A program made the translations under genes and the position numbers. 38,382 bases of DNA from Firmicutes bacterium UBA2530 (GTDB taxonomy: Bacteria; Bacillota; Clostridia; Tissierellales; Sedimentibacteraceae): assembly GCA_002340985.1 (NCBI GenBank), contig DDNC01000003.1, forward strand, positions 13,245 through 51,626, in the 5' to 3' direction. Position 1 is the stretch's first letter. Every line of letters begins with the position of its first letter. Shown here piece after piece: positions 9,046 to 16,371 of this stretch. The notes under the pieces were generated by a model that saw only the letters and a program-made list of their open reading frames with translations, ran no database searches and was not told the origin of the DNA.

Positions 9046-9220
9046 TATATATCAAAATTATTTTTAATTGCTGCTCTAAGTTTGTTTTAGTATTATTTTG
9101 TTTGAAATCACTGGAACAAATTCTTCAAAAAAACGTCTAATTAAAAATGGAATTTAATCCTGTGTTTCTAAATATTACTGACTTGGTAACAGTAAATTAA
9201 TAAAACATCACTGATTTTTG

Positions 9221-9229
9221 TGTTATAAT
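9221..9229 (+). promoter_or_regulatory. Extended -10 promoter of the exported NAGPA-domain gene
   Basis: TGTTATAAT, a TGn extended -10 with perfect TATAAT at 9224-9229, about 21 bp before the RBS. No good -35 is visible, as is usual for extended -10 promoters. It overlaps the longest open frame (from TTG 9218), showing that the true start is further downstream. Confidence 0.7.
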
Positions 9230-9265
9230 GATTTCGTAAGTTTAAAACAGAAAGGAATGATTTAT

Positions 9266-11863
9266 TTGTTTATTAAGAAAATAGCGGTTTTCTCCGCTGC
9301 GCTGGCAATTTTATTAAGCTCAAGTGCATACGGAAGCAGCTTTTATACCGTATACGACCTGGCTGAGCAAACCAGGCTGTCAACCGGCATTACATACGAA
9401 AGAATAGAGAGGTACACTTCTGCCGGCTGGATGAACATAAATGTTGTACGTGCGAATTTAACAGATACGTATACGGAGGTCAAACCCCTTACAAATGAAA
9501 ACGGCGTATCTGTCCGCTCTCCCCTGAGTTCAATGATTAAATCCTCAGGAGCAACAGCGGCGGTTAACGGTGACTTCTTTTATATGGGAGACCCTACTTA
9601 CACTTATGGCCCTGTAATAAGAGACGGAAAATTAATTACATCTCCTCTGCCCTACAGCTATGGCTACCCTACAGTTTCAGGACTTTTAGACGGAAACATA
9701 GACATATCTGTGTGGAACCCTGAAATTACGGTATATGGTTCGGACAGTACCGTCTACAATGTTACAGTAATGAATAAAACATCTTCATTGGACTGGGCAC
9801 CTACAATACTCACATCAGACTGGAACAAAAACTCTCCTGGATACGACGGCAAAAAGGACATTGTTGAAGTTGTAGTAGTTGAAGGAACTGTTTCAGAGGT
9901 GAGAAGAAATCAGCCTTCAACGATAATACCTGAAAAAGGATATGTATTGGCAAGCTGCAATGCTGCAGCCATTGAGCAGATGGTGAATTCATTTTCGCCT
10001 GGAAACCCTGTTACCCTGAACATTAAGCTTGACTTTAGTCCTGAAAATGTGGATTGGTCCTTTGGAGCACTTAACCATCTCGTTAAGGATGGACAGTTAA
10101 ACCAGATAAGCGACGAGGTGCTTGGAGCAAACCCGAGAACAGCTATCGGCTTCAATAAAGACAATACGGAAATGATTCTGGTTACTATTGATGGCAGAAA
10201 TAAAAACTACGTTGGCGTTAAACAGACAGAGTTAGCTGAAATACTTCTGAGCCTTGGAGCATACAACGCTGTTAATATGGACGGCGGCGGCTCTACAACC
10301 ATGGGTGTTGATTTCTTGAAAAATTCAAATGTTACAATTGTAAACATTCCTTCCGACGGAAGAGAAAGAAAGATTGCTTCAGGTGTTGGTGTTTTTAACA
10401 CATCTCCTGACAGCAACGAAATAAATAAAATAGAAATTATCCCTGAGCAGGACGCAGTTTTCAACAATACGGAAACAGCCCTTCAGTTGAAATTTTATAA
10501 TGAATATTACACACCTCTTGATGTAAGTGTGAAAAATATTGAATTTAAAGTTTCTCCTTCGGATGCAGGAAAAGTAGTAAATAATATATTTTATCCAAGC
10601 AAGGCTGGTAAAGCTGTCATTACCGCAGAATCGGGAAATGCCGTGAACCAAGTTGAAATAAATGTGCTTGCTGAACCTGTAGCATTGAAATTCAATACTG
10701 ATTCCCTTACTCTTGGCTTTGGAGATACCTATGAAATAGGTGAAATTCTTGGAATTGACAAGGATGGTATTTCAGCATATATTCCGGCAAAATATGTTTC
10801 CTATTCCTACAGAAACAGAATCGGGAAAGTAGAAAACGGGATTTTTACATCAGGTGATGTAAGCAATACGGGTGCAATAACAGCTACATTTGGAAATGCC
10901 GTAAAGCATATTCAGGTTAAGGTAGGCTATAATTACAAGACACTGTACAGATTTGAAAGTCTTGAAGGCCTGAAGCTTAAATTGTATCCTGAAGATTCCA
11001 TCGGAGGCATATCTGTTGTACAGGATTTCTCTAAAGAAGGATCCGGTTCATTGAAGTTGGATTATGATTTTACTAAAATGACGGATCAAAGTATCGCCTT
11101 TGTTGAATTTGGCAATGACGGCGAAGGGATTAAACTGGAAGGAAAGCCAAAGGCGATAGGAATGTGGGTTTACGGCGACGGAAAAAATCACTGGCTTAGA
11201 ACAAGAATTCACGATGCCAACAACAACCAAATAAAAATAACCTTTGAAGATGAAGTAAACTGGACAGGATGGAAATGGGTTGAAGCACACATTCCTGAAG
11301 GAACGGCCTATCCCGTTACCTTAAGCAATATTTATCTTGCTGAGATTAATGAGACAAAGAAGGATAGCGGAACTATTTATATCGACAACTTAAGAATATT
11401 ATACGAGCCCAATGACAAAGAGCTTGGTCTGAAACCGGAAACAGAATTTGTCGATTCTCTGAAGGTGTCATCCTTATCTGGTGCTAAGGATAAGCTTGTT
11501 ATAAACAATGCTGAGAAGAAGCTTTCAGGAAACGGACAAATAGTTTATTTTGATGGCATCGTAACAAACGGTACGATGAGTGCAAGCAACTCAACAATGT
11601 GGAACAACATTAAAAGTTTCATGTCCTATTCTGACAAGGTCCTTGTTCTTACAATGAATGCTGGGCCAACCAGCATAAATGATCAGAGGGAAGTGAAAGT
11701 ATTAAAAGAAATTCTTGAAAAAGCCGCAGAAAATAATAATGTCTTCGTTGTATACAAGGGAGAAGATGAGAGTACCATCATAGAAAACGGAGTAAGATAC
11801 ATTTCTTATGATGACACCTTTGAACTGGGCATAACGGATGCAGGCGTAAAATATAAAAATTGA
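9266..11863 (+). CDS. Exported phosphodiester glycosidase (NAGPA) family protein with Ig-like and carbohydrate-binding-like domains
   Basis: Probably acts on cell-envelope polysaccharide or phosphodiester-linked sugars; the substrate is unknown. From TTG 9266 (MFIKKIAVFSAALAILLSSS) it has a clean signal peptide to about residue 25, and AAAGGA lies 9 bases upstream. ATG 9257 is one base from that SD, and TTG 9218 is inside the promoter, so both are less likely. Domains: NAGPA/phosphodiester glycosidase ~70-375 (AAVNGDFFYMGD; PRTAIGFNKDN; NAVNMDGGGSTTM), a bacterial Ig-like region ~380-550, a jelly-roll carbohydrate-binding-like region ~575-715 (RFESLEG to IYIDNLRILYEP), and a C-terminal ~130-residue region with NAGPTSINDQ that I do not recognise further. 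865 residues, monocistronic between metK (divergent) and mscL. Confidence 0.88.
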   Translation: MFIKKIAVFSAALAILLSSSAYGSSFYTVYDLAEQTRLSTGITYERIERYTSAGWMNINVVRANLTDTYTEVKPLTNENGVSVRSPLSSMIKSSGATAAVNGDFFYMGDPTYTYGPVIRDGKLITSPLPYSYGYPTVSGLLDGNIDISVWNPEITVYGSDSTVYNVTVMNKTSSLDWAPTILTSDWNKNSPGYDGKKDIVEVVVVEGTVSEVRRNQPSTIIPEKGYVLASCNAAAIEQMVNSFSPGNPVTLNIKLDFSPENVDWSFGALNHLVKDGQLNQISDEVLGANPRTAIGFNKDNTEMILVTIDGRNKNYVGVKQTELAEILLSLGAYNAVNMDGGGSTTMGVDFLKNSNVTIVNIPSDGRERKIASGVGVFNTSPDSNEINKIEIIPEQDAVFNNTETALQLKFYNEYYTPLDVSVKNIEFKVSPSDAGKVVNNIFYPSKAGKAVITAESGNAVNQVEINVLAEPVALKFNTDSLTLGFGDTYEIGEILGIDKDGISAYIPAKYVSYSYRNRIGKVENGIFTSGDVSNTGAITATFGNAVKHIQVKVGYNYKTLYRFESLEGLKLKLYPEDSIGGISVVQDFSKEGSGSLKLDYDFTKMTDQSIAFVEFGNDGEGIKLEGKPKAIGMWVYGDGKNHWLRTRIHDANNNQIKITFEDEVNWTGWKWVEAHIPEGTAYPVTLSNIYLAEINETKKDSGTIYIDNLRILYEPNDKELGLKPETEFVDSLKVSSLSGAKDKLVINNAEKKLSGNGQIVYFDGIVTNGTMSASNSTMWNNIKSFMSYSDKVLVLTMNAGPTSINDQREVKVLKEILEKAAENNNVFVVYKGEDESTIIENGVRYISYDDTFELGITDAGVKYKN

Positions 11864-11902
11864 CATTTTTCGTACTTTCATGTTAAATTAATCTAAATTG
11901 GG

Positions 11903-11908
11903 TATAAT
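11903..11908 (+). promoter_or_regulatory. Putative -10 of the mscL promoter
   Basis: Perfect TATAAT 23 bp before the RBS. The -35 is weak (ATGTTA at 11880-11885, 17-bp spacing). There is no clear terminator after the preceding gene, so read-through is possible too. Confidence 0.55.
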
Positions 11909-11939
11909 ATGTTTGAACTTATATACTTTTGGAGGATTT

Positions 11940-12371
11940 ATGTGGAAAGAATTTAAGGAATTTGCCTTCAAGGGCAACGTTTTGGACTTGGCTGTGGGCG
12001 TTATCATGGGTGGTGCTTTTGGGAAAATAGTAACATCCGTGGTAAACGACTTGATTATGCCTTTGCTTGGATATTTCATGGCAGGCATGGATTTTAAGTC
12101 AATAAAATATGTTTTGAGCGAAGCCGTTATGGAAGGTGATGTTGTCGTAAAACCTGAAGCAGCGATAATGTTCGGCAACTTCATACAAAATATTGTTGAT
12201 TTTATGATTGTGGCCGTATCAATTTTCTTGTTTATTAAATTAATCAATAAATCAAAAGATAAATTTATAAAACAGAAAGAAGAACAAGCGCAGGCTGTTG
12301 AAGAACCTGCAAAACCAACTCAAGAGGAGCTGCTTGCAGAAATCAGGGACCTTTTGAAAGAAAAACATTAA
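11940..12371 (+). CDS. mscL: Large-conductance mechanosensitive channel
   Basis: Membrane pore that opens under high membrane tension and releases solutes during hypo-osmotic shock; homopentamer. Seen: N-terminal amphipathic WKEFKEFAFKGNVLDLAVGV leading into TM1 (GAFGKIVTSVVNDLIMPLLG), a short periplasmic-side loop, TM2 (NFIQNIVDFMIVAVSIFLF), and a charged C-terminal helix (EELLAEIRDLLKEK). ATG 11940 has GGAGGA at ideal spacing and yields 143 residues, normal for the family. The frame is open back to TTG 11898, but that stretch contains the promoter. Confidence 0.97.
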   Translation: MWKEFKEFAFKGNVLDLAVGVIMGGAFGKIVTSVVNDLIMPLLGYFMAGMDFKSIKYVLSEAVMEGDVVVKPEAAIMFGNFIQNIVDFMIVAVSIFLFIKLINKSKDKFIKQKEEQAQAVEEPAKPTQEELLAEIRDLLKEKH

Positions 12372-12376
12372 AAATT

Positions 12377-12501
12377 CGCCGTTATACTGTTTTTATTTTA
12401 AAGTGCGTACAATATTTGTCCGCATCATAGGAAAACAGTATATACTAATTCACTTCAAGGGTACTTATTTAATGCGAATTAGTATTATACGGCGTTTTTT
12501 T
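12377..12501 (+). terminator. Large structured terminator downstream of mscL
   Basis: ATACTAATTC (12442-12451) pairs perfectly with GAATTAGTAT (12476-12485), extended by GTAT/ATAC. An outer stem CGCCGT (12377-12382) / ACGGCG (12489-12494) closes the whole 118-base span, and a T-run of seven follows at 12495-12501. The outer and inner stems compete for two bases. The span also contains a small GTGCG/CGCAT stem. Probably the mscL terminator, but unusually elaborate. Confidence 0.7.
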
Positions 12502-12502
12502 C

Positions 12503-12531
12503 TTGAAATTTTTCAATATTGCTGTTAGAAT
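12503..12531 (+). promoter_or_regulatory. Promoter of the SEC-C gene
   Basis: TTGAAA (12503-12508), a 17-bp spacer and TAGAAT (12526-12531), directly after the T-run of the preceding terminator and 19 bp before the GGAGG of the next gene. Confidence 0.65.
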
Positions 12532-12559
12532 AGCCATAGTAAAATATTTGGAGGTAAAA

Positions 12560-13057
12560 ATGAGTTTATATACAGAATGGAATGAAAATCTTAAGGATAT
12601 TCAGACACAAGAAGAATACCAGGATTTTTTCAAAAATTACATGGGAAAAGAAGCTGAATGCTACAAAAAAATATTAGAAGCCAAAAACCCTGTAATAAAG
12701 GGAACAATAAAGGAATTAGCCGAAAGCAATGATATGACTAATGTACAGTTCATAGGATTTCTCGACGGAGCTCTAACAAGCTTAAAGGAAGAATTGGACC
12801 TGGATTCACTGACAGAGGACTCAGACATAACTGTTGAGCTTGACTGGGAAAAACTTCTGTTGAATATGCATGATGCCAAAGCAGAGTGGCTTTACGGCAT
12901 GAATGAATGGAATAACATATTTGACGAAGAAGAAAGAAAGCGAATCAAAAAAGATTACAACCGATCAAAGCAAGTTGTTGTAGGAGAGAAAACCGGAAGA
13001 AACGATCCATGTCCTTGCGGCTCAGGCAAGAAATACAAAAAGTGCTGCGGAAAATAG
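12560..13057 (+). CDS. SEC-C metal-binding domain protein of unknown function
   Basis: 165 residues from ATG 12560, which has GGAGG at 12550-12554; an in-frame upstream extension to 12503 overlaps the promoter and was rejected. The C-terminal ~20 residues are a canonical SEC-C zinc-binding tail, RNDPCPCGSGKKYKKCC, as found at the end of SecA, where it binds zinc and SecB/ribosomes. The rest is a helical, acidic region (residues ~10-135) that I do not recognise beyond a common clostridial SEC-C protein type. It is followed 18 bases later by an EamA transporter with its own RBS, so the two may be cotranscribed. The role is unknown; a link to protein quality control or secretion would only be inference from the zinc tail. 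Confidence 0.85.
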   Translation: MSLYTEWNENLKDIQTQEEYQDFFKNYMGKEAECYKKILEAKNPVIKGTIKELAESNDMTNVQFIGFLDGALTSLKEELDLDSLTEDSDITVELDWEKLLLNMHDAKAEWLYGMNEWNNIFDEEERKRIKKDYNRSKQVVVGEKTGRNDPCPCGSGKKYKKCCGK

Positions 13058-13075
13058 CCCCTTTGGGAGGATATC

Positions 13076-13954
13076 ATGAATAAGACTAAGGGTATTGCCT
13101 TTGGGGTCTTAGCTGCTTTTATATATGGTTTCACACCCATACTCGGTAAACTAACATATGCAGAGGGAAGCAATCCCTTATCTCTTACGTTTTACAGGAA
13201 TCTGCTTTCCATACCGTTTATTTATTTAGTTCTTCGGTACAAGAAGGAAGAAATTAAAATAAACAAGGTAGAGTGCAAAAAGCTCGCCATAATGGCGGCG
13301 CTGGGATCCACTCTCACTGCTCTCACTCTGTACGGGTCATATAACTATATATCTGTAGGAATGACCACCACTATTCACTATATATATCCCGTGCTGGTAA
13401 CTGCGGTATGCATATTGATTTTTAAGGAAAAAATAAGCAGGGAAAAAATTGTTGCCCTTGTATTGTCAACCATAGGGGTGATGATGTTCTTTGAGGGTAA
13501 TTTCAGTATAACAGGTGTACTGCTTGCGTTGCTGTCCGGCGTTTTTTACGCAATCCACCTGCTGTACATGGACAAAAGTGGATTGAAAACCATGTACCCT
13601 TTTAAAATAACATTTTACGGCTCGGTCTTTGCTTCAATTTATTTGTTTATATTCGGAATGGCCAGCGGCAGCCTTGTATTTGAAATATCCTTAAAGGGAT
13701 GGCTATTTACAACGTTAGTTGCATTTTTTGCATCATTCCTGGCAAATACCTTTATTCCAATAGGGGTAAAGTATGTAGGACCCACAGTAACATCAATTGT
13801 AGGAATGTTTGAGCCCATAACAAGCGTTGTTCTCGGAATATTGATTTTAAATGAGCCGGTAACCGCAAGAAATATAGCAGCATGCATTCTCATACTGGCA
13901 GGGGTAATGATTGTTACACTTGCAAAGGATAAAAAAGAAACTGTAATAAAATAA
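13076..13954 (+). CDS. EamA/DMT-family transporter (10 TM)
   Basis: Inner-membrane exporter or permease of the drug/metabolite transporter superfamily. 292 residues with two EamA repeats: residues ~1-140 (GIAFGVLAAFIYGFTPILGK... and the TTIHYIYPVLVTAVCILIF signature) and ~150-285 (GVLLALLSGVFYAIHLLYMDKSG... and VGPTVTSIVGMFEPITSVVLGILIL). About ten hydrophobic segments are evident. The ATG follows GGGAGGA. It sits 18 bases after the SEC-C gene and ends at a strong terminator. The substrate cannot be inferred. Confidence 0.93.
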   Translation: MNKTKGIAFGVLAAFIYGFTPILGKLTYAEGSNPLSLTFYRNLLSIPFIYLVLRYKKEEIKINKVECKKLAIMAALGSTLTALTLYGSYNYISVGMTTTIHYIYPVLVTAVCILIFKEKISREKIVALVLSTIGVMMFFEGNFSITGVLLALLSGVFYAIHLLYMDKSGLKTMYPFKITFYGSVFASIYLFIFGMASGSLVFEISLKGWLFTTLVAFFASFLANTFIPIGVKYVGPTVTSIVGMFEPITSVVLGILILNEPVTARNIAACILILAGVMIVTLAKDKKETVIK

Positions 13955-13958
13955 AAGA

Positions 13959-13996
13959 AAACTGCCCTTCAAGTATTATGAAGTGCAGTTTTTTAT
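13959..13996. terminator. Bidirectional intrinsic terminator
   Basis: AACTGC-CTTCA and TGAAG-GCAGTT form a stem with one internal mismatch around a short loop, followed by TTTTTT on the plus strand (end of the EamA gene). On the minus strand it is followed by TTTTCTTTTATTTT, so it can also end the leftward small unit starting near 14150. Confidence 0.9.
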
Positions 13997-14047
13997 ATAT
14001 TCATCAGCAATATTCCACATTAATAACGAGACTACACCCTAAATTCG

Positions 14048-14110
14048 TCAAAACATCCTCTCAAAGCCCTCTGCACTTTCTTTTATATGATATATGCTCT
14101 TTTTCTTCAT
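14048..14110 (-). CDS. Candidate 20-residue small protein with strong RBS, divergent from folT
   Basis: The minus-strand ATG at 14110 encodes MKKKSIYHIKESAEGFERMF. Upstream is GAGGAGGAGGAAGG, an exceptionally strong Shine-Dalgarno at 4-7 bases. A promoter (TTGTAA, 17 bp, TATAAT) lies ~47 bp upstream of the ATG and a terminator lies ~50 bp downstream, giving a complete ~190-base transcription unit. The peptide is basic at the N-terminus and mildly amphipathic, with no hydrophobic membrane segment. I do not recognise it. The alternative is a small RNA with an incidental ORF. No function is claimed. Confidence 0.5.
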   Translation of the reverse strand: MKKKSIYHIKESAEGFERMF

Positions 14111-14147
14111 CCTTCCTCCTCCTCATTAATTTATAATAAAAAACCAT

Positions 14148-14176
14148 TTGTACATTATTATAATTTATGATAGTAT
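14148..14176 (+). promoter_or_regulatory. folT promoter
   Basis: TTGTAC (14148-14153), 17-bp spacer, TAGTAT (14171-14176). The start near 14183 would be ~13 bases before the THF aptamer. It physically overlaps the leftward promoter of the small ORF. Confidence 0.7.
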
Positions 14177-14185
14177 GAATTACAA
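14157..14185 (-). promoter_or_regulatory. Leftward promoter of the small 20-codon ORF
   Basis: On the minus strand, TTGTAA (14180-14185), 17-bp spacer, perfect TATAAT (14157-14162). The start near 14150 gives a ~40-base leader before ATG 14110. Confidence 0.6.
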
Positions 14186-14195
14186 TCAATTTATA

Positions 14196-14287
14196 ACAGA
14201 GTAGATAAGATGCGTTAAGTGTTGAGGGATGGGATGTCGCCCTCGAACGAAAGACTTTGTCTGCGGTATCTTGTCGCTTCCGCTGTA
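14196..14287 (+). promoter_or_regulatory. Tetrahydrofolate (THF) riboswitch
   Basis: ACAGAGTAGATAAGATGCGT, then TAAGTGTTGAGGGATGGGAT, then GTCGCCCTCGAACGAAAG and a closing CGCTGT match the THF (folT) riboswitch layout: the GAGTAGA...GCGTTAAG conserved 5' side, the GGGATGTCG core, and a P1 stem formed by ACAG and CTGT. It lies between a promoter and a folate-type ECF S component, the usual context of this class. Confidence 0.93.
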
Positions 14288-14290
14288 TTT

Positions 14291-14350
14291 GAGAATTATT
14301 TTATTATTCTCCTATATTGTGCGGGGGTATTATTTGCTCAATAAAGGAGG
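14291..14350 (+). promoter_or_regulatory. Candidate expression platform: RBS-sequestering stem and competing hairpin
   Basis: CTCCTATATTG (14309-14319) can pair with CAATAAAGGAG (14339-14349) at 10 of 11 positions, burying the AAGGAGG of folT. A competing hairpin GAGAAT (14291-14296) / ATTCTC (14306-14311) uses the first three bases of the sequestering arm. No T-run follows, so control is more likely translational than by termination. Confidence 0.65.
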
Positions 14351-14355
14351 ATAAC

Positions 14356-15102
14356 ATGAGAGGTAATACTGATTCGCAAAAATTTACACCGGTGATCATA
14401 GTAAGGGCAGGACTGTTTATTGCCATGAGCCTTGTACTGAAAGTCATTTTTGAAATTTATATACCGTTAGCGGGTATTCCCGCACTGCGAATAAATTTCG
14501 CATCAATACCGCTGATGCTGTCAGGCATGATTCTTGGACCTGCAGCAGGCTTCATATCGGGTGCAACAGCTGACCTTATCAACTTTATGGTTAAGCCCGG
14601 AGGTCCATTTTTCCCGGGATTTACACTTGTTAGTGCATTGAGCGGGTTTATTCCCGGATTTATCTATAAATATGTAAGGAAAAATATTAATTACAATTTG
14701 TTAAACACCGCGTTTATATCACTTCTATCCGCAGGATTTGTAATGGTATTTATCCATAACGGTTTGCTTAAATTTGACGGCACAATTATGTATGACGGGA
14801 AGCCCCTAAGCTTCATATACATTGCTGGCTTCTTTATTCTCGTCGCAATCTACCTCATACTTCCTGCCAAAATAACATCTGCAGACAAGGATTTAAGCAT
14901 GAGCAGGATTGTTTTTACGGTCAGTGCAACGCAGCTTATAACATCGATTTTATTAAATACTTACTTTCTGTCGGTTCTATATGGAAAGGGCTTCATGATA
15001 TTTCTTCCTGCAAGAATACTGACAAACTTTTTTATGATTCCCATGTATTCAATAGTAATAGCTGCAATACTCAATGCAGTAAAGGGAAGATTCAAACTTT
15101 GA
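14356..15102 (+). CDS. folT: Folate-type ECF transporter S component (FolT-like)
   Basis: Membrane substrate-binding subunit of an energy-coupling-factor importer, expected to bind folate and to work with EcfA/A'/T encoded elsewhere. 248 residues with about six hydrophobic helices; the first shows the ECF S-type pattern RAGLFIAMSLVLKVIFE, followed by ALRINFASIPLMLSGMILGPAAGFISGATADLINFM. The start is ATG 14356 behind AAAGGAGG; the frame opens earlier, at TTG 14317, but that lies inside the regulatory leader. Folate specificity rests mainly on the THF riboswitch immediately upstream; the S-component fold rests on the protein itself. It ends at a strong terminator and appears monocistronic. Confidence 0.9.
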   Translation: MRGNTDSQKFTPVIIVRAGLFIAMSLVLKVIFEIYIPLAGIPALRINFASIPLMLSGMILGPAAGFISGATADLINFMVKPGGPFFPGFTLVSALSGFIPGFIYKYVRKNINYNLLNTAFISLLSAGFVMVFIHNGLLKFDGTIMYDGKPLSFIYIAGFFILVAIYLILPAKITSADKDLSMSRIVFTVSATQLITSILLNTYFLSVLYGKGFMIFLPARILTNFFMIPMYSIVIAAILNAVKGRFKL

Positions 15103-15106
15103 AATT

Positions 15107-15136
15107 AAGCCGCCTTCAAGGCGGCTTTTATTTTTT
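15107..15136. terminator. Intrinsic terminator between convergent folT and the BaiN-like gene
   Basis: AAGCCGCC / GGCGGCTT stem with a short loop followed by TTTTATTTTTT. It may serve both directions. Confidence 0.92.
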
Positions 15137-15144
15137 AAATTAAA

Positions 15145-16371
15145 TTACGTATTTTGATGATTTATGCTGTCTGCTGCAAGTCTTCCCGTTGAAAATGCCG
15201 CTTGTATGTTGTAACCGCCTGTGTCACCGTCATAATCAATTATTTCTCCGGCAAAATACAAATTGGGTTCTAATTTCGACTCCATGGTCTTGAAATTAAT
15301 TTCGTCAGCAGCGACGCCCCCCTTGGTCACCATTGCCACGTTAAAGCCCCCGAGCCTTTCCACAGTAAAAGGATGAGCGGAAAGCAGTTCGCATAGTTTT
15401 CTTCTTTCCTCCTTATGAAGTTGGCTGCATTTTATTTCCCCGTCAATATTTCCAATCTCTATAATTTTTTCAATAAAACGCTTAGGGAGATTCAACCGCT
15501 TCAATACCGATACAACGCCAGAGCCTCCTGAACTCAATATGAGCTCATCTAAAAACGTCCTGAATTCTTCATTATTGCTATAAGAAGTGAAATTTATTTT
15601 TAAAATATCATCTTTTTCAAAATATCTTGAATTATTGAGAATAACCGGTCCGGATATATTCACGTGAGTAAAAAGAAAATCTCCTGTAAATTCTTTAAGC
15701 TTTCTGCCATATCTCCATTGTGAGACCTTAATATCTTCAAAAGAAACTCCAGATAAATCCTTAAAGCCATAATCTCTCACATATACAGGAGTAAGTGCCT
15801 CCGACGGCTTTACAATCTTATGGCCGAATTCCTGCGCAATCAAATATCCGTCTCCAGTAGAGCCTGTAAGAGGATATGACATCCCTCCGGCAGATACTAT
15901 GAGTCTTGCTCCGGCATAGGTTGATTTATTGGTTTTAACTGTAAACATTCCTTTTAGAGAGTCATATTCAGCTTTTATTGCGGCTTCATCATAAATTATC
16001 TCAACCCCATTTTCCTTTACACCTTTCAGCAGCACCTTCAATATATCTGATGCATCAAGTGTTATCGGAAATACCTTACCGTCCTCTCTCACCATACTTT
16101 TCAACCCTTTTTTCTCAAAAAACTCCATTGTATCTATGTTGGTAAAATTATAAAGAGCATTTTTCAAAAGCCTTCCTTTACTGCCGTATCTGCTTAAAAA
16201 CGCACTCAATTCACAGCTGTTTGTATAATTGCATTGCCCTGCACCTGATATCATAAGCTTTTTGCCGGCATATTTATTCTTTTCTATAATCAAAACCTTT
16301 TTTGATTCAAGAGATAAGGCGCTGAACAGCCCTGCCGGACCCGCGCCTACAATTATAACATCATACTTCAT
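15145..16371 (-). CDS. BaiN/HI0933-family NAD(P)/FAD-dependent oxidoreductase
   Basis: Cytoplasmic flavoprotein of the HI0933/YhiN/BaiN family, most members of which have no proven substrate; BaiN itself was linked to bile-acid dehydroxylation. 408 residues. Seen: the N-terminal dinucleotide-binding motif DVIIVGAGPAGLFSALSLE, the family block GAGQCNYTN, the second FAD block LIVSAGGMSYPLTGSTGDGY, and the C-terminal signature FAGEIIDYDGDTGGYNIQAA. I chose ATG 16371 (GAAGGA seven bases upstream) over TTG 16386. Its start overlaps the stop of the lipoprotein gene by 11 bases, indicating cotranscription. Family assignment is secure; bile-acid function should not be assumed. Confidence 0.93.
   Translation of the reverse strand: MKYDVIIVGAGPAGLFSALSLESKKVLIIEKNKYAGKKLMISGAGQCNYTNSCELSAFLSRYGSKGRLLKNALYNFTNIDTMEFFEKKGLKSMVREDGKVFPITLDASDILKVLLKGVKENGVEIIYDEAAIKAEYDSLKGMFTVKTNKSTYAGARLIVSAGGMSYPLTGSTGDGYLIAQEFGHKIVKPSEALTPVYVRDYGFKDLSGVSFEDIKVSQWRYGRKLKEFTGDFLFTHVNISGPVILNNSRYFEKDDILKINFTSYSNNEEFRTFLDELILSSGGSGVVSVLKRLNLPKRFIEKIIEIGNIDGEIKCSQLHKEERRKLCELLSAHPFTVERLGGFNVAMVTKGGVAADEINFKTMESKLEPNLYFAGEIIDYDGDTGGYNIQAAFSTGRLAADSINHQNT

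Noticed and set aside
10379..10651. Minus-strand ORF of 90 codons inside the NAGPA-family gene.
   Set aside because: Shadow frame of a real gene with no RBS or family features, like the other antisense frames inside coding regions.
14317..14355. Upstream TTG extension of folT (13 codons).
   Set aside because: It lies in the riboswitch expression platform and includes the RBS itself; ATG 14356 is the proper start.
15145..16371. Calling the flavoprotein a bile-acid dehydroxylation enzyme because of the BaiN name.
   Set aside because: No other bai genes are present and most family members have no proven substrate; kept as family-level annotation only.
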